Counted from the stretch's first letter, positions 34,615 through 45,489 are shown. The stretch: 64,000 bases of DNA from Gigaspora rosea (GCA_003550325.1 QKWP01000123.1:324387-388386); one strand, 5' to 3'. Notes: generated from the letters alone by a model not told the origin. Numbers and translations are program-made.

Positions 34615-35071
34615 TGTCAAGACTCGAATTGGTCAACACGTACAAGATCGATTGCAAAACAAGAAGAAGTTTATTTTGTTGAACAGACTGAGTAGTATAC
34701 TAAGGTTTGTACCTCTCTTTTATACTCGATTCTCTTGTATGACTATTGCTAGAATAATTACTAACGCTTACTCATTTGTAATTACATATCTTATGCATTA
34801 TGCCTACTACTACAACGTACCTAACTATGACAACATTTTGCTACTACTAATACGATCATTACTATTGTATAACTTCATCCTTCATGCGTCGAGGCGGGGA
34901 TACTTGAGTCTCGTTCTTGGGTTATCGACCTTGAGTCATGGGTCCACGGTCACGGGCTTGAGTCACGATTCGAACTTCGAAGGCTTGGGAGTCACGGGAC
35001 TGTGGGTCACGGCCTAGATCACAGTTTGAGTCACGATTTGAGTTTCGGGGGCTTGGACGTTGATCGTTACA
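34615..35071 (-). repeat. 3' LTR of the chromovirus
   Basis: 457 bp. It carries the sense-strand TATA box TATAAAA (34718-34724) and, 35 nt downstream, AGTCTGTTCAA (34679-34689), which is perfectly complementary to the element's primer-binding site. Being the downstream LTR, its promoter reads out toward the protease gene. Confidence 0.95.
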
Positions 35072-35084
35072 CCATCTCCCTTTC
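35072..35084 (-). other. Polypurine tract
   Basis: GAAAGGGAGATGG on the sense strand, directly before the 3' LTR, where plus-strand DNA synthesis is primed in LTR retrotransposons. Confidence 0.75.
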
Positions 35085-35312
35085 AAAAATCTATTTTTCC
35101 TCGTGCGTTTTGTCCGTTTGTTTTTTGAAAAAGACTTAGGTTTATTGGGGTAAAGACGGTGAAATGCTTCTACAGCTTGTTGGGCGGTTTTTACATTATC
35201 CAAAGGCTCCCATGATCTCTCGTTTATATCGTAGCCTTCCCAATCAACAAGGTAATGTAATTTATTCCTAATGATTTTTGAATCGAGAATCTCTTTGACC
35301 TCGTACTCCTTT
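35085..35312 (-). pseudogene. Chromodomain (integrase C-terminus)
   Basis: The sense-strand frame reads YEVKEILDSKIIRNKLHYLV, then DWEGYDINERSWEPLDNV and an AFHRLYP tail. The aromatic and W-E-P-L signature is that of a chromodomain, which in chromoviruses tethers the integration complex to modified histones. A one-base difference near 35312 puts it out of frame with the integrase core. A basic tail (NKRTKRTRKNR) follows. Confidence 0.85.
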
Positions 35313-36406
35313 TTCTGCATCAATAATAACAGGCGGTGGTGGTTCTGTAGATCTCCCGGGAATTGCATTTTCAAGGTACGGTTCCAACAAGGAGACATGA
35401 AAGGTATTGTGAATTTTAAATGAAGAGGGTAATAATAAACGGTATGCCACAGGGCTAATTTGTGCTGTGATTTTAAAAGGTCCAAGCTTCCGATAATCCA
35501 ACTTCTCTGAAGGTCGCTCGGTGCGAATGTTTCGTCTAATTAGCCATACAGTGTCACCGATCTTGTACAAAGGGGCTTCCTGGTGGTGTTTATCAGCGTA
35601 TTTCTTGTAACGTTCTTGCGCGAAACCTAGTTCAGCAACTAACCTTTCTTGTATTTGTCTTATTTCTAGGATCTTAGTTTCTGCAGATGGGACCGAAGTG
35701 TACACTGGTCCTTGTACATCGAAACGAGGGTGGAAACCATAATTAGCAAAAAATGGGGATGTTTTAGTTGATGAATGGATAGAATTATTGTAAGCGAACT
35801 CTGCAAAAGGCAACAGCTTAATCCAGTCATCTTGGTGGTAATTAACGGTGCACCGCAGGTATTGCTCAAGTATCTGGTTTACTCTTTCACTTTGGCCATC
35901 CGTTTGAGGATAATAAGCCGACGACAAATTAACTTTAGTACCCAGTAGCTTAAATAGTTGCTTCCAGAATTTAGATGCAAATTGAGGGCCTCTATCAGAG
36001 ATAATTTCTGTAGGTATTCCATGTAAGCGAACCACCTCTTAGAAAATTAGACGAGCTGTTTGTTCAGCATTAATAGACTTGTTGCATGCAATAAAATGGG
36101 CCATTTTGGTTAAACGGTCCACCACCACGAGGATGGAGTCAAATCAGAAGAAATGTGTAGGTCTGTGATGAAGTCCATAGATATAGACTGCCATTGTTGT
36201 TCCGGTATAGGAAGGGGAACTAACAATCCTGGGGGGTGACGTCTTCGAGACTTCGATCTGGCACAGATATCACAGGTAAGTATATACTTGTGCATAAAGG
36301 AGCGAAGTTTGGGCCACCAATAGTCCCTTGTGACTAATTCGGTAGTTTTCGCTATGCCAAAATGTCCGGCTAATTTCGAGTCATGCCTTGTGCGGAGAAT
36401 TTCCAA
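35300..36406 (-). pseudogene. Chromovirus integrase (HHCC finger and DDE core)
   Basis: 36110-36406 encodes the zinc-binding region (RHDSKLAGHFG, then CDIC) and the first catalytic Asp (SMDFITDL). 35300-36035 has the second Asp (SDRGPQFAS) and the Glu (GQSERVNQILEQYLR), followed by the conserved SLLEPY region. A frameshift near 36135 and a TAA at 36039-36041 break the core between the two aspartates. The enzyme would insert the cDNA into the genome; this copy cannot make it. Confidence 0.9.
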
Positions 36407-37326
36407 TTTTTCAGATGTTTTGGGATGTATAAGAGCCCATTTCTAAACAGAAGACCATTCTCATATGAAAATTTGTCAAGGTCAGGGCGGGTTTTTGTTG
36501 ATGCTTTATTGGGATGGGACAGTTGATTAATTATTTTCTTTGCTAATCGATCCGTTTTTAATTGATCACAGATTTGGTTCATTAAAATAGAATCTATTGG
36601 GGCCACTGTCGCTACATCAAGTCGAAGTTTCTCAGGTTTTAGTAAAATATTTTGCTGTTGTATAGTTTCATTCCTCTCTTGGGACTGGTGGTCGGGCCTT
36701 CTGGATAAGGCATCCGACATTCCTTGTTCCCTTCCAGGTCGGTAAACAATTACGAAATCGTAATCGACCAAAATGAGGGACCACCGGGTCTGTCTATGGT
36801 TGAGTACCTGGGCTGACGTATAATATAGTAAGTTTTTCTGATCACAATAAATGGTGATCTTGTGTTGAGCTCCCTCCAAGTAATGTCTCCAATGTTTGAG
36901 GGCCGCAACGATTGCTAAGAGTTCTTTATCATGAACGTCATAGTTAATTTCTGCAGGTAAGAACTTCCGTGAATAATATGCAACAGGGTGCAAGTAGCCA
37001 TCCTCTTGATGTTGAGAAAGAACAGCCCCAAGCGCAAAGTCAGATGCATTGGTTTCCAAGAAATATTGCTGCGTCGGGTTCACGTGACGAAGAATAGGAG
37101 CAGTTGTGAATTTGGCTTTTAACAGCTCAAAAGCCTGTTGGGCTGGAGCAGACCAGTGGAAAGGGGTATTGGTCTTACGGGTTAGGTTAGTAAGTGGAGT
37201 GACAATTTTGAAGTAGTCTTGGATGAAGTGGCGGTAATAGTTGGCAAGGCCTAAAAACTGCTGTACTTCCTTGAGTGAATTTGGTACAGGCCAGGTCGCG
37301 ATACTCTCCACCTTGTTACTATCCAT
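36370..37326 (-). pseudogene. Reverse transcriptase thumb and RNase H
   Basis: An open 318-codon stretch: [12 protein letters not shown] (end of reverse transcriptase), FHWSAPAQQAF, then RNase H with LETNASDFALGAVLSQ, HDKELLAIVAALKHWRHYL and YCDQKNL, and the linker YRPGREQGMSDALSRRPD. The first RNase H aspartate, normally TDASD, is asparagine (TNASD), so even this open piece would probably be inactive. Confidence 0.9.
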
Positions 37327-37913
37327 TTGAACCTCTGAGGCGAAATAATGTACCCCAGAAATTCAACACACTGTTTGTCGAATTCACACTTCTCCAGCTT
37401 CGCGTATAGACCATAATGACGCAAAAGTTGCAAAACCGAGCGCACGTGTTTGTCATGCTCTTCTTAATTTGCAGAATATACTAATACATCATCCAGATAT
37501 AATAACAAATTTATCAAGGAACTCTCTAAAAATATCATTCATCATGTGCTGGAAAACGGCAGGGGCGTTGGTCAGGCCAAAAGGCATGACCATGTATTCG
37601 AAATGGCCGTACCGAGTTCGGAACGCCGTTTTCTATTCATCACCCGGGCATATGTGACCAAATTATAAGCTCCTCTGAGGTCAATCTCTGTAAATACGCG
37701 CGCCGAGGAGAGCCAGTCAAGCAATTCCGAAATGAGCGGTAAAGGGTACCTATTTTTAACCGTGATTTGGTTTAACTTCCTGTAATCCACACATAGACGG
37801 AGGGACCCATCCTTTTTTGTGACAAAGAGAATGGGAGCTCCTGCAGGGGATCTAGAATGCCTAATGAAACCCTTATCCATGTGTTCCTCTATATATTCTC
37901 GTAAAACTTCCAA
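37251..37913 (-). pseudogene. Chromovirus reverse transcriptase palm/fingers
   Basis: 37572-37913 reads [20 protein letters not shown] and [13 protein letters not shown], the first half of the polymerase. The second half continues in shifted frames with a Y-L-D-D-like box at about 37485-37502, damaged by a two-base loss. An in-frame TAA lies at 37464-37466, then come [19 protein letters not shown] and [10 protein letters not shown]. It is non-functional. Confidence 0.9.
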
Positions 37914-38245
37914 TTCTTTTGTGGTTAGACTATATATAGGGCCCCAAGGTGGTTGTGATTCTGGTAAGAGATCAATAGGGCAGTCGTAGGGTCTATGTTC
38001 CGGTAATTTGACCGCATTCTTCTTGCTGAAAATATCCTGGAAGTCTTGATTTTGCTGGGGATCTCTTGCTGTTTACCTATCTCAGAAATACTCATTGGCG
38101 CGGCAAGGAAGACTCGTGCCAAAAAAATTATCTCGCTCTCTGTGTTTGTACCGTTAACCTCATTTCTTCTTTCGTCCTTCAAAAGTCATTGCACAAGGTG
38201 TTGCTGAACACACAGAGGGTTAAGAAAACTAATGCTACGAGCTCT
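37914..38245 (-). pseudogene. Region between chromovirus protease and polymerase
   Basis: Poorly conserved linker expected between protease and reverse transcriptase. Short sense-strand frames (for example 37925-38182) are open but change phase, and no extra domain is recognised. Confidence 0.55.
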
Positions 38246-38640
38246 CTAGTCAATAGTCGGATTATGTGTTGTTAACCATGGTAACCCCAGAATAATGGAA
38301 TATTGTGGTGAAGATATAATATTAATTGCAACGATTCCGTGTGATTTTGAAAAATAAGAGTTAAAGGTTCCGTTTTCCTAGTAATTAGACTGGAAGAAAT
38401 TTCTCGACTATCTACTACCTCTACAGACAAATGTGGGTTTATTTCCATAGTGGGTATTTGTATTTGTTCGGCTAATGTCGAGTCTAGGAAACACGCGGAA
38501 GCCCCAGAATCAAATAAAGCTTCAGTATCAAAAATGCGACCGTCAAGGAGCTGCAAGGTAACAGTAAAAGAAAAAATGTTAGACGAAATGTGGGAAAATG
38601 TTGTACTGAGGGGTAATTTGTAAGTTTGATTCAGTCCCAA
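38246..38640 (-). pseudogene. Chromovirus aspartic protease
   Basis: The sense frame contains EALFDSGASACFLDS, with the catalytic D-S-G-A triad of retropepsins, and after a frame change near 38310 the second conserved block ILGLPWLTTHNP. It ends at a TAG (38246-38248) where tryptophan would be expected. The enzyme would process the Gag-Pol polyprotein. Confidence 0.85.
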
Positions 38641-38735
38641 CCCTCCTACTAAAACTGGAAATTCCCTTTTCCCGAGCTTCCCTCAAGAAAAGTTGTCACA
38701 GAATTAATTTTATATTGATTGTTAATTTTCTTTGG

Positions 38736-39563
38736 GCATGTTTTAACGATATGATCCCCTTTCTACAGTAGAAACATAAATTATTAGTGCGACGTCTCTT
38801 TTTTCCTCCACAGATAATTGTTTAAGATTTAAAGCGTCAATTTGCATAGGTTCTACAGTCGAAGATGATTCCGTTTTGGGAGGTTGGGTTTGGGTTTGAA
38901 TTCCTCCTACACTATGCCAGCGTTCCTGCCTTCGTTCAAATAAGCGATTGTCACATCTAACGGCCTTAGTAATAGCATTGTTCAAGGAAATGGGGTCTTC
39001 CATTGTTAACAAAAGATCTTAACGTCATCACGAAGACCGTTTCTAAATTGGTCAATTAGTGCTGCCTCACCCCACGCTAAATCGCCGGAGACTTGCCGGA
39101 ATTCTGATGAGTAGCTTGCCGCAGACCGTGAGCCTTGGATAGGTTTCCTAATCTTGTTGGCAGCAGTTCTTTCCTTCTCAGAGTCCCCAAACGTAGTCTC
39201 AAATTCTAGTACTAAATCATCAAAGTTTTCAAGTAAAGGGGATCCTCTTTCTAACAATGGGGCAAACCAAGCTAGTGCTGCATCCGCAAGTAAACTTCCC
39301 CAAAGCCCCACTCTTGTTCGATCATCAGGGTAGCGGGTTGGTTGCATACGGATGACAAGATGTACTTGGTTCAAAAATCCTCTAAGCTTGGCTCGAGTTC
39401 CGTCAAACTTATATAGTAGGCTAACTTTAGGTTCTCTTTGGTCCACGGCTCCCCCTTGAGCCCGAAGTTGGTCCATTTCTTGCCGTAGGGCCTGGTTTTC
39501 TTGCTGAATTTGGTAAAGGGCAAGCAAAACATCATTAAGATTTGGCTGTTGTTGTTGATCCAT
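38736..39563 (-). pseudogene. Chromovirus Gag with broken zinc knuckle
   Basis: 39006-39563 starts MDQQQQPNLNDVLLALYQIQ (coiled-coil-like) and includes FDGTRAKLRGFL and ALAWFAPLLE of the retrotransposon Gag domain. A frame change near 39010 leads to MEDPISLNNAITKAVRCDNR. The C-X2-C-X4-H-X4-C knuckle lies at 38736-38776 but loses one G inside its G-run, so the second half is out of frame. Gag would form the particle and bind RNA. Confidence 0.9.
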
Positions 39564-39705
39564 TATTACTTCTTGTTAGAAATTTGCTTCAAGTTTATTA
39601 TACTCTTATTCGTTGCAAAAAAAAAAAATTTATTTATTATATATATATATATATTTTTTTTTTTATTAGTGAAGGATGATATCTCTTCTAGGAGAAGGTG
39701 CGATT

Positions 39706-39716
39706 AGTCTGTTCAA
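39706..39716 (-). other. Self-complementary primer-binding site
   Basis: The sense strand TTGAACAGACT begins two bases after the 5' LTR. It lacks the TGG that begins tRNA-primed sites, but is complementary over 11/11 bases to AGTCTGTTCAA in the 3' LTR and 10/11 in the 5' LTR, at the predicted transcript start. This is the arrangement of Tf1-type self-priming. Confidence 0.7.
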
Positions 39717-39718
39717 AC

Positions 39719-40175
39719 TGTCAAGGCTCGAATTGGTCAACATGTACAAGATCGATTGCAAAACAAGAAGAAGTTTATTTTGTTGAACCGACTGAGTAGT
39801 ATACTAAGGTTTGTACCTCTCTTTTATACTCGATTCTCTTATATGACTATTGCTAGAATAATTACTAACGCTTACTCATTTGTAATTACATATCTTATGC
39901 ATTATGCCTACTACTACAACGTACCTAACTATGGCTACATTTTGCTACTACTAATACGATCATTACTATTGTATGACTTCATCCTTCATGCGTCGAGGAG
40001 GGGATACTTGAGTCTTGTTCTTGGGTTCTCGACCTTGAGTCATGGGTCCACGGTCACGGCCTTGAGTCACGATTCGAACTTCGAAGGCTTGGGAGTCACG
40101 GGACTGTGGGTCACAGCCTAGATCACAGTTTGAGTCACGAATCGAGTTTCGGGGGCTTGGACATTGATCATTACA
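39719..40175 (-). repeat. 5' LTR of the chromovirus
   Basis: 457 bp, about 96% identical to the other LTR by eye. TATAAAA at 39822-39828 (sense) and AGTCGGTTCAA at 39783-39793, about 35 nt downstream, mark the likely promoter and transcript start. Confidence 0.95.
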
Positions 40176-40180
40176 CGTTT

Positions 40181-41266
40181 GGGCTGAGATCAACTATGTA
40201 AATCAAAATTAACCCCTTCTCTATCTTTTTGGTCGGCATACTCTGATCATTGCCAATTGTGTGCTTATTTGTTCACATTTATTTGTTATTATTGGATTTT
40301 GACTTTGCCCGTGACTGCCACATTTCCTTTTAGACTAAAACGGAAAGATTTTTGTATAAAAATTTTATATATTTTATCTTGAACGATCTTGAGAAGTGTT
40401 GAACGCTCAGATATATCTGCACATGTGCCCAAAGATTTTTGTCGTATTCTGGTTGTATTTATTATATTTTGCTTTTATTTTGTAATACATTCAATATGAT
40501 ATTTTCTTAATATAGATAGTAAATAATCGATTGATGGGCTTCTTGAAATCGATCTGTATAAATTAACCTCCCTCTGATCTTTCTTTGTCAACATGCAGCA
40601 GATCATTTTTAATAAAGTTTATAATTAGTGTTATGCATCTTATTTATTGGTTGCAATCTTACTCGTGGTCCGCCACATTTCCTTTTATACTGGATAAAAA
40701 TTTTATAAGATCATATATCTTATTTATCTAATCGTTCAGTTAAATCGACTTTTGATTCCATAATTCGATGTATGCATTGCTATAAAACTTTATTTTGAAT
40801 TTACATGCTTAAAATACATGTACAATAGTAAACTTTATAGTTAAACTGTATAATATTTTCTTTTTATAGCACATCTTGAATGTATGCCAGTTATTGTCGA
40901 GTAATTAGCTACACTGATCAGCACCATTTAAATTCTATCAGATAGACCTCCGTTTACTTATTGTACGTACGTACATTCGTAGAATCTCTTTAAATTAAAC
41001 ATTTCACCTTGTACTTCGTCAATTGTTCTGCTAATTTGTAAATTGTAGATATAAAAATATTGAAATAAAATATGCATGGACAATATTACATGTGAAAGTG
41101 TATTATTATTATTTTGGTTTTTTAATAAGGTATGGCTTAGGGTAGATTATATAAAAGCTTCTTTTGTTTCAAATTTTTTTTTTAAAATATGCAATACATT
41201 TAACATATTCGGTAAGTATGAAAATGTTATCGTTGGTTTCTATTTAATTGAATTTTGATTTATTTA
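40181..41266. other. Intergenic, degenerate direct repeat
   Basis: Two diverged copies of a ~350 bp segment seem to follow each other: the word CCACATTTCCTTTTA occurs at about 40318 and 40673, with similar flanks (TTAACC...CTCTGATC, AAAAATTTTATA). No gene is seen. Confidence 0.4.
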
Positions 41267-41744
41267 TGCTATCGCAGCTACAGAGCCTAACCACAATGTA
41301 AGGTTCTTGCGTTGCAATCATAGTTGAGATGCTTAATCAGGTTCTTGCGCTGCCTGCGACAGCCATAAGGCCTAATCACAACATGAGCTTCTTGCATTGC
41401 TATCGCAGCCACGGAGCCTAATTAAAATATAAAGTCCTTGTGCTGCTATCATAGTTGTGGAGCTTAATCACCACCAAATATGAGGTTCTTGCACTGCCTG
41501 CGACAGCCATAGAGCCTAATCACAACATGAGATCCTTGCATTGCTATCGCATCCATGGAGCCTAATCACAATGTGAGATTCTTGAACTGTTATAATAGCT
41601 ATGGTATTTAATCACAAAACATGAGGTTCTTACACTGCCTGCACTGCTATAGAGCCTAGTCACAACATGGGTTTCTGCATTGCTATAGCAGCCACAAAGC
41701 CTAATCACAAGATGAGATCCTTGTACTACTATTATAGTTGTGGA

Positions 41745-41866
41745 CCCTATGAAAAAAAAGTCAAAATTCTATTCAGATATTGTTCAGATTATTATTTTAA
41801 AAAATGAGCATTTTTCATAATAAAATCTGAACAAAATCTGAAAAATTTTGACTTTATTTTTATGGG
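41745..41866. mobile_element. 122 bp hairpin MITE in the minisatellite
   Basis: Ends CCCTATGAAAAAAAAGTCAA and complement CCCCATAAAAATAAAGTCAA, with inverted TCAGAT-TTGTTCAGATT inside. The minisatellite unit GTTGTGGA...GCTTAATCACC is split by it. The duplication length is unresolved. Confidence 0.7.
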
Positions 41867-41936
41867 GAGGCTCAATCACCACCTGCAGCAGATATAGGGC
41901 CTAATTACAATATAAGGTCCTTGTATTGCTATCACA

Positions 41937-42448
41937 TAAGAATAGGAATCAGTTAAAAATTTTTAGTCAATTAGTCATTCGACTAAAACTGTTAGTCGTC
42001 GACTGACTAAAAATCGACTAATCGACTAGTCGACTAATCAACTAGTCGATTAGTCGATTAATCGACTAGTTGATTAGTCGATTAGTCAACTAACTAACTA
42101 ATCGACTAGTTGATTAGTTGATTAGTCGATTAATCAATTAGTTGATTAATTGGCTAGTCAATGAATATACAAAAAATGAATACCAGGAATATAGCAATGA
42201 AAATATAAAATAGATGAGTAATCTTATCGACTAATTGACTAATCGACTAATTGATTAATCGACTAATCAATTAGTCGACTAATTGACTAATCGACTAGTC
42301 GATTAATCAACTAATTGACTAATTAACTAGTCAACTAATCAACTAATCGACTAATCAACTAATTGATTGATTGACTATAAAAAAATTTAGTCGATTAGTC
42401 GACTAATCATTGACTAATCGACTAATGACTATATGATTCCTATCCTTA
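41937..42448. mobile_element. hAT-type MITE with GTCGACTAATC core
   Basis: Ends TAAGAATAGGAATCA and complement TAAGGATAGGAATCA. Flanking octamers CTATCACA (41929-41936) and CTATCGCA (42449-42456) match at 7 of 8 and are the same point of the minisatellite unit. Almost all of the interior is an irregular array of GATTAGTCGACTA-type words readable on both strands. Confidence 0.85.
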
Positions 42449-42627
42449 CTATCGCAGCCATGGAGCCTAATCATAACATAAGATCCTTGTACTGCATAAT
42501 ACAATATGAGATATAGTACACTTATCTCTAACTCACTTTAAGCAACTCAAGCACCTATTTATGTATCAAATTTTATATGTGAATTTTTTTATGCAGATCA
42601 ATATGATTAGATAGTAATTTCAAATAG

Positions 42628-42870
42628 ATATATAGCATTAACAATATTATATTTCAAGATTAAACCTTTTTAAGGCCTAATATCGGACCTTTGTTAACAA
42701 AGTTGCATTTTTATTTTGCATTTGAATATAAAAATTTAAAAATTGTAGTAGAATTTCGAATTTTTTATATTCAAATGCAAAAAATAAAAACGTAACTTTG
42801 TTAACAGAGGTTTGATATTATGCTTTACAAAGATTTTATCTTGAAATATCATATTGTTAAGGCTATATAT
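42628..42870. mobile_element. 243 bp inverted-repeat MITE
   Basis: Arms of about 95 bp: ATATATAGCATTAACAATAT, ATTTCAAGATTAAA and TTGTTAACAAAGTTGC at the left are inverted at the right, including the paired GCATTTGAATATAAAAA near the centre. No coding capacity. Confidence 0.75.
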
Positions 42871-44092
42871 TTATTTAGCGCTTAGAAATAATTGTTAACG
42901 CTTAGTGTTACTCTAAATTGCTTTTCTGGTAAATTTTAATTGTATTAATATTTATTTTTGGTAATGGATTTTCTTTGACTTAACTTTTTGGGCTTCACAA
43001 ATTTCAACCGGTTGTATTCTATACTCCTCTTGTGATTGCACAAGCTCAAGCGCTCTCAAATTTTTTGCTTATCGAACATTGGTTGTATATATAGAATAAA
43101 TTGCAAATGACGATTAAAAAGGAAGTGCATATCTTTTTTTTTTAAACCTAGTAAGCTAGGATGCCGGTAGTGCACTTCACTTTATAATGCATATCTTAAT
43201 TACTAAATATAAGACAATTACCTAACCTTAATTGGTAAAAAAATATAAGATCGTTACAGATATATAATGATTAAAAAGATCCATTATTATTAAAAAGCAT
43301 GAATAAATTAACAAAAATATTGCATATTTAATTACCATATATAAAACAACCACCTAATCCTTATTAGGTAAAAATTAATTATTATTGTTTAGTTTAAAAA
43401 GCTCAATAATCGATAAAAATGCTATTCATTCATATGTATTGTCATGGTTAAAAATTTTAACCTGTGACTTACACACAATTTGGTAACACCGGAAGGTCCA
43501 TCGATCCAGCCATATGGAATAACAAGGTTGTAGCGAAGGCTTAGAGATAATTGTTATACATGGATTGTTTGCCAAACTAGTAATTATTTGCCCTTGTTGT
43601 TGGCTCACCATGAGCTATAGTCATCTTGGCTTGTAGGGATGACATAGGGAGGCTTTATTTATTTTTGGAGCATTAATGCTCACAGCTGGAAAGCACAAAT
43701 GCTTCGCAGCCTTGAAGGTACAAGAAGTCACGAAACAAATTGAGCACAGTATTTCTTAATAACTCAGAAAGTATAAAGCCTGAGTTTTTGTGCTACTACA
43801 ATGGAAGGCAGACAATGTCTCAGATTATGATGATTTAATTATATAGTTATAGTATAGTAGTTTGGTTTTATTGTATTCTTTTATTAATTTTTATTCCATT
43901 GTTACATTGTATTAGTATAGTACTAGTATAGTCTTTATTAATAATATTATAATAGATTACCCCCGATGTTTAATTAATTGCATCATATATGTCTTATTTA
44001 AATCAATCACATAGATTGATTAAATTAAGTGATAACTGACACTGATAAATTAATTCCCGTGACATCATATACATATATGATTGATATAAATT
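42871..44092. other. Intergenic, no gene seen
   Basis: AT-rich DNA; short open stretches have no recognisable domain. ATAATTGTTAACGCTTAGTG and similar words occur but no structured repeat was defined. Confidence 0.45.
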
Positions 44093-44205
44093 TTTATTAT
44101 TGCTCGTCTCGTCGTGTGCCCCTTCTTCACACACAACAGTCGTGACCAACCCTTCATATAGTCACATCCTCTTCCTGTATCTAATCACGTAATTCAGTAT
44201 GGGAT
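44093..44205. repeat. Direct repeat B, copy 1
   Basis: TTATTGCTCGTCTCGTCGTG through CTTCCTGTATCTAATCACGT to TATGGGAT; a second copy is at 44529-44640. The two lie either side of direct repeat A. Confidence 0.85.
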
Positions 44206-44366
44206 AGTGTCGCAGAACAAGCTGCAGGACGTCACGTGAGCAGAACTTTTTGAGCATCATAGTCTTTCTTTTTCCTTCTTCTTTTTTCTTTTTTCCCAAA
44301 GCCCAATGACTCGTCTTTCTTTCTCCCCCTTTCTTTCTTCTTTCCTTTCGGGAGTAGTGGGGGAAT

Positions 44367-44526
44367 GCTGGACGCAATGTCAAGCAGAAAACTCAAAGAA
44401 CAAAGGAAATTGATACAGATCATCAGGTTACTCAAATACCATTTCGTCATACCTGATTGGCAGTCACATGAAGGGTCCGGTGACTCGCAATAATGTCCCG
44501 CCTTGTGAATTCATTCACAAGCGGAT
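44367..44526. repeat. Direct repeat A, left bracket of the satellite locus
   Basis: TGCTGGACGCAATGTCAAGC through CAGATCATCAGGTTACTCAA and GGGTCCGGTGACTCGCAATA to TCATTCACAAGCGGAT. A ~160 bp copy in the same orientation lies 4.5 kb away at 48879-49039. It is not recognisably coding. A pyrimidine-rich tract (44260-44350) precedes it. Confidence 0.85.
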
Positions 44527-44528
44527 AA

Positions 44529-44640
44529 TTATTATTGCTCGTCTCGTCGTGTGCCCCTTCCTCGCATACAACAGTCATGACCAACCCTTCCTATAGTCAC
44601 GTCCTCTTCCTGTATCTAATCACATAATTCAGTTTGGGAT
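44529..44640. repeat. Direct repeat B, copy 2
   Basis: Copy of 44093-44205 with a few substitutions, directly after repeat A. Confidence 0.85.
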
Positions 44641-45489
44641 TATTGACGAGGATCATGACTCTTAGGTACAAAGAACGGTTCATACCTATTGTTGACCTAT
44701 AGAATTTACTTCAAAACACAAAAACGATCATAACTCTTGATCTAGTGATCAGAATTGGATGAAACCACCGCCATTCGAATCAGCTCGCCAAGACGGTTCT
44801 AACGAGCTATAGATCATCCTTGTACGACTACTGGATGATAAGACCGAAACCAATTGCCAATTAATATCAGATCTGCAATCTGATTGGCTAGGCGATTGCT
44901 GCGGGCAAATATGCCATATATGCCATATCTGCCAGATGTAGTTTTTAAGGCATATATTCTAGATATTACATTTATGACATATATATCATTTATGACATAT
45001 ATTATATTTATACTATTTATACTATATATTTTATTAATAGTAGTTATAGCATATATTACACATATAGTAGATATAGTCTGTTACACTTGTGAAAAATCAA
45101 AATGTATAAAAGCTGCCGATGTGGACCCCAAGTTCAACATCGAGTCTTCATACTCTTTCACTAATAAATACATTTATTTATTACATAAATTAAACAATTA
45201 TTAGTATCCTCATATACTTTTAATTGTAGCCTCTTTCGTAATTGCAAATTGCCTTAAATCTTCTTTGTTAAGTTTTATTAAAAAACGCCTTTTGACTTAG
45301 ATATATCACAGTAACAAAGTGAGGTTACACAAAGTGTTCACTGTCTAAGATCACTCTAGTTACCTAATATCTTTGAAGAAGTGGATATAGGATAACACTA
45401 TACACAATTCACAACTACCCTTTACCTCTATCACGTAACATTCTGCCAAACATCCTTATCTCTTCTAACCCTTTAACCTAGCTTAACCT

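Larger units (their letters stand above)
34615..40175 (-). mobile_element. Complete but decayed Ty3 chromovirus
   Basis: A 5,561 bp element on the minus strand with two 457 bp LTRs (both TGTAAC...TTGACA on the sense strand), a CGTTT target duplication, a primer-binding region, gag with a zinc knuckle, aspartic protease, reverse transcriptase, RNase H, integrase and a C-terminal chromodomain in that order. By eye the LTRs differ at about 16-17 positions, so the insertion is not recent. Every coding domain is separated from the next by frameshifts or stops, so this copy is not autonomous. A chromodomain at the end of integrase defines the chromovirus group (Tf1, Maggy and relatives), whose members target particular chromatin. 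Confidence 0.95.
41267..42505. repeat. ~46 bp minisatellite interrupted by two MITEs
   Basis: Units of the form GCTATCGCAGCCACGGAGCC followed by TAATCACAACATGAGATCCT and TGCATT, 38-51 bp long, run for about ten copies (41267-41744). After a 122 bp insertion about two more follow (41868-41936), and after a 512 bp insertion one more (42449-42505). An alternating CTGCCTGCGACAG variant suggests an older two- to four-unit period. Confidence 0.88.

Noticed and set aside
34604-35017. Frames within both chromovirus LTRs (also 39756-40121)
   Set aside because: They are antisense to the element and duplicated only because the LTRs are repeats.
41267-42505. CRISPR-like array
   Set aside because: Units are contiguous, variable in length and have no unique spacers of constant size; eukaryotic context.
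44884-45204. 106-codon plus-strand frame rich in Ile/Tyr/Met
   Set aside because: It derives from repeats of ATATGCCATATA/TTATGACATATA words; membrane-like composition is a consequence of AT bias.
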